Part shown: piece by piece, positions 1 to 8,956 of the stretch
Layout of the letters: each line of letters opens with the position of its first letter
Numbering within the stretch: position 1 is the first letter of the stretch
NCBI GenBank assembly: GCA_018401745.1
Contig: JAGYJY010000022.1
Location: forward strand, 62,001 to 126,000
Direction: 5' to 3'
DNA length: 64,000 bases
Origin: Pirellulales bacterium
GTDB taxonomy: Bacteria; Planctomycetota; Planctomycetia; Pirellulales; UBA1268
Notes under the pieces: model-generated
Seen by the model: the letters and a program-made list of their open reading frames with translations, nothing else
Database searches by the model: none
What the model was told of the DNA's origin: nothing
Program-made: the position numbers and the translations under genes

Positions 1-1
1 C

Positions 2-493
2 CTCCTGGCCCGCCGGCTGGTCGAGCGGGGCGTGCGGTTCATTCAGCTCTTTAGCGGCGCCGGCAGCAAGTGGGATTCGCACTCGGGCATCGAAAAAAAC
101 CATGCCCGGCTCTGCCGCTCGATGGACAAACCGGTCGCGGGCCTGCTCGCCGACCTCAAGCAGCGAGGCCTGCTCGACGAAACGCTCGTTGTCTGGGGCG
201 GAGAGTTTGGCCGCACGCCGATGAGCGAGAAGGGCGACGGTCGCGACCACAACCCGACAGGCTTTTCCATCTGGATGGCGGGAGGCGGCGTGCAGGGCGG
301 GCAGGTGATCGGCGCCACCGATGAGCTCGGCCTGCATGCCGTGGAAGACCGGATGCACGTCCGCGACATCCATGCGTCGATCCTGTGGCTGCTCGGGCTC
401 GACAACATGACGCTCACCTACGACCACAAAGGCCGCCCGGAGCGGCCCACGATCAACGAAGGCCGCTTCAACCGGCGGCTGATCACCGGCTGA
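2..493 (+). CDS. DUF1501 domain-containing protein, C-terminal part
   Basis: The frame is open from the window edge, so the start lies outside. The visible 163 residues contain the stretch GEFGRTP followed by [15 protein letters not shown], typical of the end of DUF1501 proteins, a family expanded in planctomycetes and distantly related to the alkaline phosphatase/sulfatase fold. DUF1501 proteins are usually Tat-exported and found next to DUF1549/DUF1553 cytochrome-like proteins, but that upstream context cannot be seen. Their biochemical role is not established. The next gene starts 111 bases downstream on the same strand and contains a sulfatase domain, which fits a shared theme of exported hydrolases. 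Family assignment is firm; function is unknown. Confidence 0.85.
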   Translation, partial: LLARRLVERGVRFIQLFSGAGSKWDSHSGIEKNHARLCRSMDKPVAGLLADLKQRGLLDETLVVWGGEFGRTPMSEKGDGRDHNPTGFSIWMAGGGVQGGQVIGATDELGLHAVEDRMHVRDIHASILWLLGLDNMTLTYDHKGRPERPTINEGRFNRRLITG

Positions 494-604
494 TCGCCAT
501 GCGATGGCACGGCTGGCTTGCGTGCGGCGTGGTGACGCCGTGCCACCGCTGCCACGAATCTGCCGCTCTCGTCCGCAGGCCAAGCCGCCCCCTGGAGACC
601 ACCG

Positions 605-3553
605 ATGCGACCCCGCTTTGCCCTCGTGTTGACAGCCTGCCTGATCCCCTGCTGCTTGAGTCCCTTCGCAGCCCACGCCGACAGTGCAGCTGACGCCGAC
701 ACCACAGCTGACGCCGACCAGGCAGCTGGGTCGCTCGGCCTTGATCGGCATGTGCTCACAAGGATCCGGCCGCTGGTCGAGGAGGCGATCGCCTCCGGCG
801 AAACATCGGGCTGCGTGGTCTGCATCGGCCGCCGCGACGGCATCGCCTGGCTGGAGTGTTTTGGCGACCGACAGGTGGAGCCCGTTCGCGAGCCGATGAC
901 TCGCGACACGGTCTTTGATCTGGCGTCGCTGACCAAGCCGGTGGCCACGGCCACCTCCGTCATGCAGCTGGTCGACGACAGCCTGCTGCGGCTCGACGAC
1001 ACGGTCGCCCAGCACCTGCCTGCCTTTGCAGCCCGCGGCAAGGAGGCGATCACCGTTCGCGACCTGCTCACCCACACCAGCGGCCTGATCGCCGACAATC
1101 CCCTTGCCGACTACGAACACGGCCCAGCCGAAGCCTGGGACCGCATCTGCCGCCTCGCGCCGCTGGCCGATCGAGGCGAGCGGTTCATCTATTCCGACGT
1201 GAACTTCATCGTGCTCGGCCGGCTGGTGGAAGCCCTCCGCGACGGCTCGCTCGCTGACGTCGCTGCCGAGCGGATCTTCACGCCGCTGGGCATGACCGAC
1301 GCCGGCTTCGCGCCCGATGCTGCCCGGCGAGCCCGGGCGGCCGCCACCGAGCAGCGCGACGGCCAGTGGCTGCGGGGCGAGGTGCATGACCCGCGGGCCT
1401 GGAAGCTCGGAGGGGTGGCCGGCCATGCGGGGCTCTTCGCGACTGCCGACGACCTGGCGAGGTATGCCCGGGCGATGCTCGGCGGCGGTGAGCTTGCGGG
1501 AGCGTCGGTGCTCGCCGCGCCAGTGCTCGCGATGATGACGTCGGCCACGGACGTTCCCGGAGGCGGACTCCGCGGCCTCGGCTGGGACAAGCAGAGCGGC
1601 TTCTCGTCAAGCCGTGGCAAGCGGCTCTCGCCGGCCGCCTTTGGCCACGGCGGCTTCACCGGAACATCGCTCTGGATCGACCCCCAGCTCGATCTCTTCG
1701 TGGTCTTTCTCGGCAGCCGGCTGCATCCCGACGGCAAGGGTCGGGTCAAGCCGCTGGCCGCCGAGATCGCCGACGTCGCCGTGGAAGCGATTGAGCCCGC
1801 CCCGGCGGCAGCGGCAGCAGCGGCAAAGCCGCCCAACGTGATCGTGGTCCTCGCCGACGACGCCGGCTGGGGCGACTTCTCCGTGACCGGCAACCGCACG
1901 CTTGCCACGCCCGCAGTCGATTCGCTGGCTGCCGATGGCTGCCTGCTGGAGACCTTCTTTGTGCAGCCGGTCTGCGCCCCGACCAGAGCCGAGCTGCTGA
2001 CTGGCCGCTGGCATCCGCGTGGCGGCGTGCGGGGAGTGACCGAAGGAGCCGAACGGCTCAGCCCGGATGAGCGGACGATCGCCGAGGTGTTTCGTGATGG
2101 CGGCTACGCCACCGGCTGCTTCGGCAAATGGCACAACGGCACGCAATGGCCCTACCACCCCCTCGCCCGCGGCTTCGAACGCTTCTACGGCTTTACTGAA
2201 GGCCACTGGGGCAGCTACGTCGATCCGCCCATGGAGTCTGACAGCGAGTTTGTCCGCGGGGCGGGCTACATCACCGACGACATCACCGACAAGGCGATCG
2301 ACTTTGTGCGTGGTCACCAGGAGGCCCCCTTTCTCTGCTACGTCGCCTACAACACCCCGCACTCACCAATGACGGTGCCTGATGCCGACTGGGACCGCTT
2401 CCGCGAACGTCCGCTCGCCCAGACCCGCGACCAGGAAGATCCGGCGTTTACGCGGGCAGCCCTGGCGATGGTGGAAAACCTCGACGCCAACGTCGGCCGA
2501 CTGCTGCAGACCGTCGACGACTGCGGCCTCGCAGACGACACGATTGTTGTCTTCTTCTCCGACAACGGCCCCAACAGCTTTCGCTGGTGCGGAGGCATGC
2601 GAGGCCGCAAGGGATCGACCGACGACGGCGGTGTGCGGAGCGTCTGCTGCCTACGGTGGCCCGGCTCGATCCCTGCCGGCCGCCGCGTCGCCGAGCCAAC
2701 CGCCGCAATCGATCTGCTGCCCACGCTCGCCGGCCTGGCCGGGCTCTCCACCGCAGGCTGCCGTCCCCTCGACGGCGTCGACCTCTCATCGCTGGTAACC
2801 GGCAGCAGCGAGGCCGCATCGCTCACCGCCACACTGGGGCAACGGCCGATCGTGTCGTCGTTTCGCGGCCGGGTGAGCATCCGCACAGCCAGCCATCGGC
2901 TCGATCACGAGGGGCGTCTCTACGACATGCGGACCGACCCCGGCCAGACCACCGACATCACCGCCGACGAGCCCGAGGTGGCAGCCCAGCTCCACGCGAT
3001 CGCCACCAGCTGGCGAAACGACGTTTTGGACGCCGTTCCCGCACCAGAAGAAGAGCGGTTTCCCGTCGGCTTCCGCGACGCACCGCTCACCGAACTTCCT
3101 GCCCGTGACGGGCGAGGCCACGGCGGCGTTGAGCGGAGCGGTCGCGCCCCCAACTGCTCCTTTTTTACCAACTGGACCTCCGCCGACGACTCGATCAGCT
3201 GGACGGTCGACGTGCTCACTCCCGGCCGCTACGAGGCCGAACTCTGGTACACCTGCGGCGGTTCCGACACCGGCTCGACCATCGAGCTTGCCTGCGAACA
3301 GGAAGACCACGCCCCGGCAGCGGCTCCCCGCACGGCGGCCGTGGTCGCCACCGCCTGGGATCCTCCGCTCAACGTTGGTGAAGACCGCGTTGATCGCGGC
3401 AGCGAAAGCTACGACAAGCCGTTCAAGCCGCTCTCACTCGGCCAGATCGACCTCCCCCGCGGCCACGCCTCGCTCATCCTGCGGGCCCGCGACATTCCAG
3501 GAGCCTCCGTCGCCGACATCCGCCGCCTCGTCCTCCGCCCACTCGCACCGTAG
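605..3553 (+). CDS. Secreted serine hydrolase (class C beta-lactamase-like) fused to arylsulfatase
   Basis: A 982-residue two-enzyme protein. Residues 1-25 look like a signal peptide ending at AHA. Residues about 40-395 are a beta-lactamase/CubicO-type serine hydrolase with the S-x-x-K motif SLTK (Ser108, Lys111), a Tyr motif YSDVN (Tyr196) and a GHGG motif in place of KTG. An alanine-rich linker leads at about residue 410 into a sulfatase domain that begins NVIVVLADDAGWGDF and carries CAPTR with Cys457, the residue converted to formylglycine. A later FFSDNGPN stretch is also typical. The last ~140 residues resemble the beta-sandwich tail of planctomycete sulfatases. The frame is unbroken across the junction. 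Separately, both families are common in planctomycetes; sulfatases desulfate algal-type polysaccharides, while the hydrolase substrate cannot be predicted. I know of no standard single-gene fusion of these two. Confidence 0.9.
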   Translation: MRPRFALVLTACLIPCCLSPFAAHADSAADADTTADADQAAGSLGLDRHVLTRIRPLVEEAIASGETSGCVVCIGRRDGIAWLECFGDRQVEPVREPMTRDTVFDLASLTKPVATATSVMQLVDDSLLRLDDTVAQHLPAFAARGKEAITVRDLLTHTSGLIADNPLADYEHGPAEAWDRICRLAPLADRGERFIYSDVNFIVLGRLVEALRDGSLADVAAERIFTPLGMTDAGFAPDAARRARAAATEQRDGQWLRGEVHDPRAWKLGGVAGHAGLFATADDLARYARAMLGGGELAGASVLAAPVLAMMTSATDVPGGGLRGLGWDKQSGFSSSRGKRLSPAAFGHGGFTGTSLWIDPQLDLFVVFLGSRLHPDGKGRVKPLAAEIADVAVEAIEPAPAAAAAAAKPPNVIVVLADDAGWGDFSVTGNRTLATPAVDSLAADGCLLETFFVQPVCAPTRAELLTGRWHPRGGVRGVTEGAERLSPDERTIAEVFRDGGYATGCFGKWHNGTQWPYHPLARGFERFYGFTEGHWGSYVDPPMESDSEFVRGAGYITDDITDKAIDFVRGHQEAPFLCYVAYNTPHSPMTVPDADWDRFRERPLAQTRDQEDPAFTRAALAMVENLDANVGRLLQTVDDCGLADDTIVVFFSDNGPNSFRWCGGMRGRKGSTDDGGVRSVCCLRWPGSIPAGRRVAEPTAAIDLLPTLAGLAGLSTAGCRPLDGVDLSSLVTGSSEAASLTATLGQRPIVSSFRGRVSIRTASHRLDHEGRLYDMRTDPGQTTDITADEPEVAAQLHAIATSWRNDVLDAVPAPEEERFPVGFRDAPLTELPARDGRGHGGVERSGRAPNCSFFTNWTSADDSISWTVDVLTPGRYEAELWYTCGGSDTGSTIELACEQEDHAPAAAPRTAAVVATAWDPPLNVGEDRVDRGSESYDKPFKPLSLGQIDLPRGHASLILRARDIPGASVADIRRLVLRPLAP

Positions 3554-3570
3554 CGAAGCGGCTTCAAAGG

Positions 3571-3596
3571 GGAGGCTCGGCGGGTCGGCGAACGCT
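3571..3596 (-). repeat. Fragment of intergenic repeat family C
   Basis: The segment reads GGAGGCTCGGCGGGTCGGCG and matches, in reverse orientation, the right end of the two full family C elements at 39058-39140 and 55955-56037. It lies immediately before two family A cloverleaf elements, the same C-next-to-A arrangement as in the other islands but inverted. Confidence 0.6.
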
Positions 3597-3621
3597 CACC
3601 TCTGCCATCCGCCACGCAAGC

Positions 3622-3692
3622 GGGACGGGTCTTCGGGTGCCGCAGGCACCTCGGCTTCGCCGAGGCCGCTTCGCGGCCCGAGGACCCGTCCC
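3622..3692 (-). repeat. Family A cloverleaf repeat, 71 bp, reverse orientation, copy 1
   Basis: Outer arms GGGACGGGTCTTCGGG and CCCGAGGACCCGTCCC pair over 16 bp with one T/G position. Inside, with no spare base, lie three hairpins: TGCC-GCA-GGCA, CCTCGGC-TTC-GCCGAGG and CCGC-TTC-GCGG. The 71 bases equal, base for base, the reverse complement of the copy at 56075-56145, more than 50 kb away. It sits between the hydrolase-sulfatase and kinase genes. Confidence 0.85.
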
Positions 3693-3706
3693 GTTCACTC
3701 GCAAGC

Positions 3707-3777
3707 GGGACGGGTCTTCGGGTGCCGCAGGCACCTCGGCTTCGCCGAGGCCGCTTCGCGGCCCGAGGACCCGTCCC
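3707..3777 (-). repeat. Family A cloverleaf repeat, 71 bp, reverse orientation, copy 2
   Basis: An exact second copy of the preceding element, 85 bases downstream in the same orientation, including the GTTCACTC-type sequence on its right side. Together with copy 1 it fills most of the 307-base gap between 3553 and the kinase start at 3861; no gene is visible in that gap. Confidence 0.85.
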
Positions 3778-3860
3778 GTTCACTCCGCGCGAAGGAGGGA
3801 AAGCAGGGAGGCTCCGAGAGGGTACCCTGTAAGATCAAGGCTGATACACGGCAGGCGACA

Positions 3861-5813
3861 ATGGATGACCACCTCACAATCTCGTTCGGTGACGACGGCG
3901 AACGACGTCCCCACGTGACGCCCGAGATGGCGACCGTGTGCCGCGAGGTGGACGACACCACGCGGGGAGAGGTCGTCTGGCGGTCGCAGGAGAGCGTCAC
4001 CGGATTTGGCGAAGGCCACCGCTATCAGCTGATTCGCGAGATTGGCCGTGGCGGGATGGGGATCGTTCACCAGGGGTGGGATTCGCAGCTCTGCCGCTCG
4101 GTGGCGATCAAGATCATGGATCCCTCGCAGCGGCTTCAGCCGGCAGGGTTGCCGCGGTTTTTTCGGGAAGCTCGCATCGCCAGCCAGCTCTCGCATCCCG
4201 GCATCGTCACCATCCATGAGTTTGGCGTCACGCTCGAGGGCGAGGCCTTCATCGTGATGGAGCTCCTGCTTGGCCGCACGCTCAGGCAGATCCTCAAGTC
4301 CGTTGGTGACCGCGGGCGGGAGCTGCCCGGGCTGCTGACGGCTTTTTCCGAGGTCTGCCAGGCGATGGCGTCGGCCCATGGCCGTGGTGTGATCCATCGG
4401 GATCTCAAGCCCTCCAACGTGATGGTCTGCCCGTTTGGCGTGGTCAGCGTGATGGACTGGGGCGTGGCCAAGCTGCTCTCAGACGCAGGCAGCAGCGATG
4501 GGTTCGATGCTCCAGCTGCCAGCACCACCGGGGCCGACACGCCGCCTGCAGACGTCCGCCCAGCAGCGGCCCCTGGCACCGGTGATCAGACGGCAGCCGC
4601 CCCTGAGGCCCCTGGCCACACGCTCGCCGGCACCATTTTCGGCACGCCCGCCTACCTGCCACCGGAGCAGGCCCGCGGTGAGATCGATCGCGTGGACTGC
4701 CGATCCGATGTGTTTGGCCTGGGAAGTGTGCTCTGTGAGATCCTCACGGGAACGGCTCCGTTTGCAGCGGCGTCGGCCGACGACCGCTGCCGTCAGGCTG
4801 CCGACGGAGATCTTGGCGAGGCGTTTGCCAGGCTCGATGGGTGCGGAGGACCGCTGCCGCTGATCAGCCTGGCCAAGCGGTGCCTGGCCGCGGAGCCCGC
4901 AGCACGGCCTGCCGATGCTGGCGAGGTGGCCACCGCCGTCACCACATACCTTGAGTCGGGGCAGCGACGGGCCGAGCAGGAGCTGGTGCGGTTCTTCGAT
5001 CTTTCGCTCGACCTGTTCTGCATCGCCGGCCTCAACGGCATTTTCCACCGGCTCAACGACAATGTGGAAAGCCTGCTGGGCTACACGGCTGACGAGCTGG
5101 TGAACCAGCCCATTCTCGACTACGTGCATCCCGACGATCACGAGCGGACCTGCCAAGAGCTCGCCCACCTCGCGGAGCAGAGGCCCACGATCCAGTTCGT
5201 CAACCGCTACCGGCATGCCGACGGCCGGTATGTCTGGCTGGAGTGGAACGCCCGTGCGGTCGCTGAGGAGTCTGCTGTCTATGCGGTCGCTCGCGACATC
5301 AGCGAGCGGATGGCCGCCGCGGAACTGCGGGCCACGATGGAACGGGAGCGGGAAACGATCGCCGCGTTTGCAGCGGCCGCAGGACTGTTCCTGACCGCCT
5401 CGGGCAGCCTCGCCGAACGGCTGGGGAATGTGGTGGAGGAGGGGGTGTCGCTCCTGGGCCTGCAGGCAATGGAGGTCTGGCAGTGCGACGGCCCGGAGGG
5501 CGGTGCGCGGCTGCTGACCGCATCGAATCCCGACGCCGTGTCGGCGAGCCCGCGGATCTTAAACGCGATCATCGAGCAGCGGCAGCCTCACCAGCGTTCC
5601 CTCGACAGCTCGGCGGACGACCCCGCGTTGGCCCGGCTTGTTGAGCGAGGCGTGAGGAGTTTTGTCGGCTACCCGTTGCTCGTCGGCGATCGACCTGTGG
5701 GGCTGCTTGCGGTGTATGCCAAGGAGAGCCTCTCCGAGATGCACGTGATGGCGATGAGCACGACCGTCGCCAGCCTGGCGCTCGCCATCGCAGCAGACGC
5801 CAGGCCGCAGTGA
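3861..5813 (+). CDS. Serine/threonine protein kinase with PAS and GAF sensor domains
   Basis: 650 residues from the ATG at 3861; the open frame extends upstream to 3105 but that part overlaps the sulfatase gene and the cloverleaf repeats. A Hanks-type kinase domain spans about 54-320: glycine loop GRGGMG (62-67), Lys84 in VAIKI, HRDLKPSN (Asp181), a DWG in place of DFG (199-201) and PAYLPPEQA. Between DWG and the activation segment is an Ala/Pro-rich insertion of roughly 50 residues. Residues about 380-490 are a PAS domain with PAC-like end (LLGYTADELV; VHPDDHERT). The last ~150 residues resemble a GAF domain. No membrane segment is seen, so it is probably a cytoplasmic sensor kinase; ligand and substrates are unknown. 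It converges with the transporter genes 20 bases beyond its stop. Confidence 0.9.
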   Translation: MDDHLTISFGDDGERRPHVTPEMATVCREVDDTTRGEVVWRSQESVTGFGEGHRYQLIREIGRGGMGIVHQGWDSQLCRSVAIKIMDPSQRLQPAGLPRFFREARIASQLSHPGIVTIHEFGVTLEGEAFIVMELLLGRTLRQILKSVGDRGRELPGLLTAFSEVCQAMASAHGRGVIHRDLKPSNVMVCPFGVVSVMDWGVAKLLSDAGSSDGFDAPAASTTGADTPPADVRPAAAPGTGDQTAAAPEAPGHTLAGTIFGTPAYLPPEQARGEIDRVDCRSDVFGLGSVLCEILTGTAPFAAASADDRCRQAADGDLGEAFARLDGCGGPLPLISLAKRCLAAEPAARPADAGEVATAVTTYLESGQRRAEQELVRFFDLSLDLFCIAGLNGIFHRLNDNVESLLGYTADELVNQPILDYVHPDDHERTCQELAHLAEQRPTIQFVNRYRHADGRYVWLEWNARAVAEESAVYAVARDISERMAAAELRATMERERETIAAFAAAAGLFLTASGSLAERLGNVVEEGVSLLGLQAMEVWQCDGPEGGARLLTASNPDAVSASPRILNAIIEQRQPHQRSLDSSADDPALARLVERGVRSFVGYPLLVGDRPVGLLAVYAKESLSEMHVMAMSTTVASLALAIAADARPQ

Positions 5814-5833
5814 GCCGTTAGCAGGCAAGGGCG

Positions 5834-7370
5834 TCAGCCGTGCGTCGATGCTGAGGCAAAGCGACGGCGGACGACCCGCGCGATGGCCATCCCCCACGCG
5901 GCGGCGACCACCAAGGCCAGCCCGGCCGCCACCGGCCGCTCGACAAACGCCATCAGGCTCCCTCTGCCACCGATCCAGGTTTGCACGAAGCGTTCTTCGA
6001 GCGGCCCCCCGAGGATGATCCCCAGCACCATCGGTCCAACCGGGATCGAGAGCCTGTCGCAGGCCAGGCCGACGAGTCCGAAGACGAGCATCAGCCCCAC
6101 GTCGAACAGGCTTCCGTTGATCGCAAAGCTGCCAACAACACACAGCAGCACGATCAACGGCAGGAGGATTCGCTGCGGTGTTCGCATCACGACACCGGCC
6201 ACCCGAATGGCGACAAGCCCCACCGGGAGCAAGACGAGGTTGGCCAGCATGAAGGCGACGTAGAGCCCGTAGACCAGTGAGGCCTGCTTCTCAAAGACAT
6301 CGGGGCCGGGGTCGAGGTTTTTCATGGCGAGCACCCCAATCACCATCGCCGTCACCGAGTCGCCCGGGATGCCGAAGACGAGCGCCGGGATCCAGGCCGC
6401 CGCCAGCGAGGATGAGTTGGCAGTGCAGGCATCGGCGACCCGGTTGATGTTGGCCTGGTCGACGTCGTCGTCGCGACGGGGGGGCGAGGCTGCCGCAGCC
6501 ACCCAGCTGGCGATGTCGGCCCCTGCCCCGGGGAGTCCGCCGACAAACACACCAATCACGGCCGACCGCAGCCAGGCAACGGGCCGGGCGACGAGCTGCT
6601 GAAGGGCCGTGGAGATCCGCGGCACAGCCGCGTCGCCTGCCTCCGTCTGCTGTGCGGCAGCCACGCTCGCCTCCGCAGGGCTCCCGGCCTCCCCCGGCAT
6701 CGCCAGGGCGTTGCGAAGCACCTCCGACATGCCGAAGAGGCCAACCATCGCGGGAATGAAGCCCACGCCACCAAGCAGCTCTGGGATGCCGAAGGTAAAC
6801 CGTGGCTCCGCGTGGACGGCACTCAATCCCACTGTCGAGATGAGCAGCCCTAGTCGCGAGGCTCACGACCGCCAGGCTGATCCGGCCTGGGGCCACGAGC
6901 ACCGCACAGCTCAGCCCGAGCGCGAAGAGCCAGAAATACTCGGCAACGCTAAACAGCGTGGCGATGCCCGCCAGACGGCTCCCCAGCGTCATCAAGACCA
7001 CCGCCCCAAACAGGCCGCCGGTGATGCTTGCCATGAGGGCCGTTCCCAGGGCCCGGCCAGCCTGACCTCGACGGGCCAGTTCGTGGGCCTCTGCCGCGTA
7101 GGCTGCCGAGGCGGGCGTGCCCGGTATCCGCAGCAGCGTCGTGGGGATGTCACCGGCAAAAATCGCGCAGGCCACCATCGTGGCAATCCCGGCCAGAGCA
7201 GGCACCGGGGGCAGCCAGAAGGTCACCGGCACAAACAGCGCCACGCCCATCGTGGCGGTCAGCCCCGGCATGCTGCCGATCGCCACGCCGTAGACCGCGG
7301 CCGCCACCACCACGCCCCACACCATGGGATCGGTGAGCGTGGTCGCCGCAGCAGTGAGAATCTCAGACAT
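5834..7370 (-). CDS. Tripartite tricarboxylate transporter permease TctA, interrupted by a frameshift
   Basis: The large membrane subunit of a tripartite tricarboxylate transporter. The first frame (from ATG at 7370) carries PGLTATMGVALFVP and GDIPTTLLRIPGTPASAA, both TctA hallmarks; the second frame (open 6832 to 5834) continues with LSAVHAEPRFTFGIPELLGG and GALMKNLDPGP-type sequence. Removing the single base at 6854 (an A on the coding strand in GCGACTAGGG) restores SLALGLLIS-TVGLSAV and a 511-residue protein, the normal family length of about 500. The gene is downstream of the TctC-TctB gene by 68 bases and presumably co-transcribed. Either this is a pseudogene in early decay or the extra base is a sequencing error; several neighbouring genes have similar breaks. 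Confidence 0.85.
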
Positions 7371-7438
7371 CGGTCAACTCAAAGAATCGAAAGAGGGCCC
7401 GTGGAAGCCCGTGAAGCAGAGGAATCAGCGGTCAGCCG

Positions 7439-8840
7439 TCAAGCCAGAGGCCTCGCGGCAACGGCACGCGCGAGCAGCATCCCAAACACCAGCTGCACCG
7501 CTCCTGAGGCCAGCAGGGAGATCGCGGCCGCCTGCACGGGATGGGTGCCAAAGCGAACCAGCACAACCCACAGCAGCCCACTCGCGGCCACCAGGAATCC
7601 CACGACATCGACCAGCCCGACAAACGCCGCGACAGCAAGCACCACCGTGAGGGCATGGACGGCACCTCGTGAGTTCCAGGCACCTGCCGCCTCCGTCGCC
7701 GGCAGCGTCGCGGGGGATGCTCCAGGAAACGCGACCGCTGTGCCCGCGGCGATCAGCAGCAGCATGGCCATCGCGCCGGGGAACACGAGCCCTCCCTGAG
7801 CATCAGCTGCCACCCCGCCGAGGGCCTCGCTGGTCATCACTCGCTCAAAGAGCCGGTCCTGTGCGGCCAGGGTGCCTGCAAAGGTCTCAGCAGGCTCAAA
7901 CGAATGGTCGAAGCCTGCGAGTGCCAGAAACTCCTGAAACTCCTCGCTGGTCGCTTCGGCGGCTACTGCCTCGCGGAGAATCGCCAGCCGCGGCGGCGGA
8001 ACGTCTGCCGGCACCCCCAGCCCGCGCCAGCCGGCCATCGCCCAGTCAAACCCCTGCTCTTGAAAGGTGGGAATCTCTGGGGCAGTGGGCAGCCGCTGGG
8101 CCGCCATCACTCCCAGGCATCGCACCCGCTGAGATGCACGCAGGGCATCGGCCTCCGCCACCGAGCAGCAGACAAGGTCGAGGCCGCCTGCGATCAGCTC
8201 CTGAAGCGACGGGCCCGATCCGTTGAGCGACACCCAGGTGACCGCGTCGGCAGGCAGCTCGCAGCCGTCGAGCCAGCCAGCGACAGCGGCATGCCAAATC
8301 CCTCCCTGCGCCGTGCCACTCGCTTTGAGCGGCGCGTCGGCCTCACGGATGGCAGATTCAAGGGCCGCGAGCGATTCGTAGGGAGCATCCCCTCGCACAA
8401 ACACCGCCGCCGCATCTCGGTTGAGCAGGCTCAGCGGTGCGAAATCCTCCGAGGTGATCGTGGTCAGCCCTCGCCAGTGGAGCATCGAGAGCTCCACCGT
8501 CATCATCATCAGCGTGGAGCCGTCGGGCCGGCTGCGGGCCCCGCGAGTCAGCCCTGTCACGCCCGAGCCACCCGTCGCGTTGATCACGTTGACAGGCACG
8601 CCGAGCCGCCGCTCGAGCTGCATCGCCATCTGCCGCGACACGCGGTCCGTGCCCCCCCGCCGACCACGGGCAGATCAGGGTGATCGGCCGTGATGGAAAC
8701 GGCTGCTGTTGTCCACAGCCAACGAGCACGGTCAGGCTGGCCAGAGCGACAACAAGGCATGCCATGGGCCTCGGCAGAAGCCCGCGGCCTGCTTGCCACG
8801 CGTGGGCAGCCTTGGCTCCCACCTGGCAAAAGCTCCTCAT
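7439..8840 (-). CDS. TctC (Bug-type) solute receptor fused to TctB-like membrane subunit, interrupted by a frameshift
   Basis: The N-terminal frame (ATG at 8840, alternative ATG at 8765) encodes a hydrophobic stretch ending LVGC, a lipobox, then PFPSRPITLICPWSAGG, the start of a Bug/TctC binding protein. At a run of seven G on the coding strand (8652-8658) the frame is lost; the next frame (open 8641 to 7439) continues with TDRVSRQM, RRLGVPVNVINATGGSG and a full TctC body. Residues after about VFPGAMAMLLL form a four-segment hydrophobic region like the small subunit TctB. The usual separate tctC and tctB genes therefore appear joined. Role: capture of a carboxylate and delivery to TctA downstream; the substrate is not evident. 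One G too many (or two too few) in the tract would explain the break. Confidence 0.8.
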
Positions 8841-8956
8841 GAAAACCGCCCCCTTCCCAGCCTCATCCTTGCGAAAGCTCGGTTTCGCCCCTACGCTCGC
8901 AGAGTCGGGTATTGTAGAGTCCGGAGTTCCAGTTTTTCCCGTTTGGAGAGAGATCC

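Noticed and set aside
3105..3860. Upstream extension of the kinase gene to 3105
   Set aside because: The extension overlaps the sulfatase gene and both cloverleaf repeats and has biased composition; the ATG at 3861 gives a normal N-terminus.
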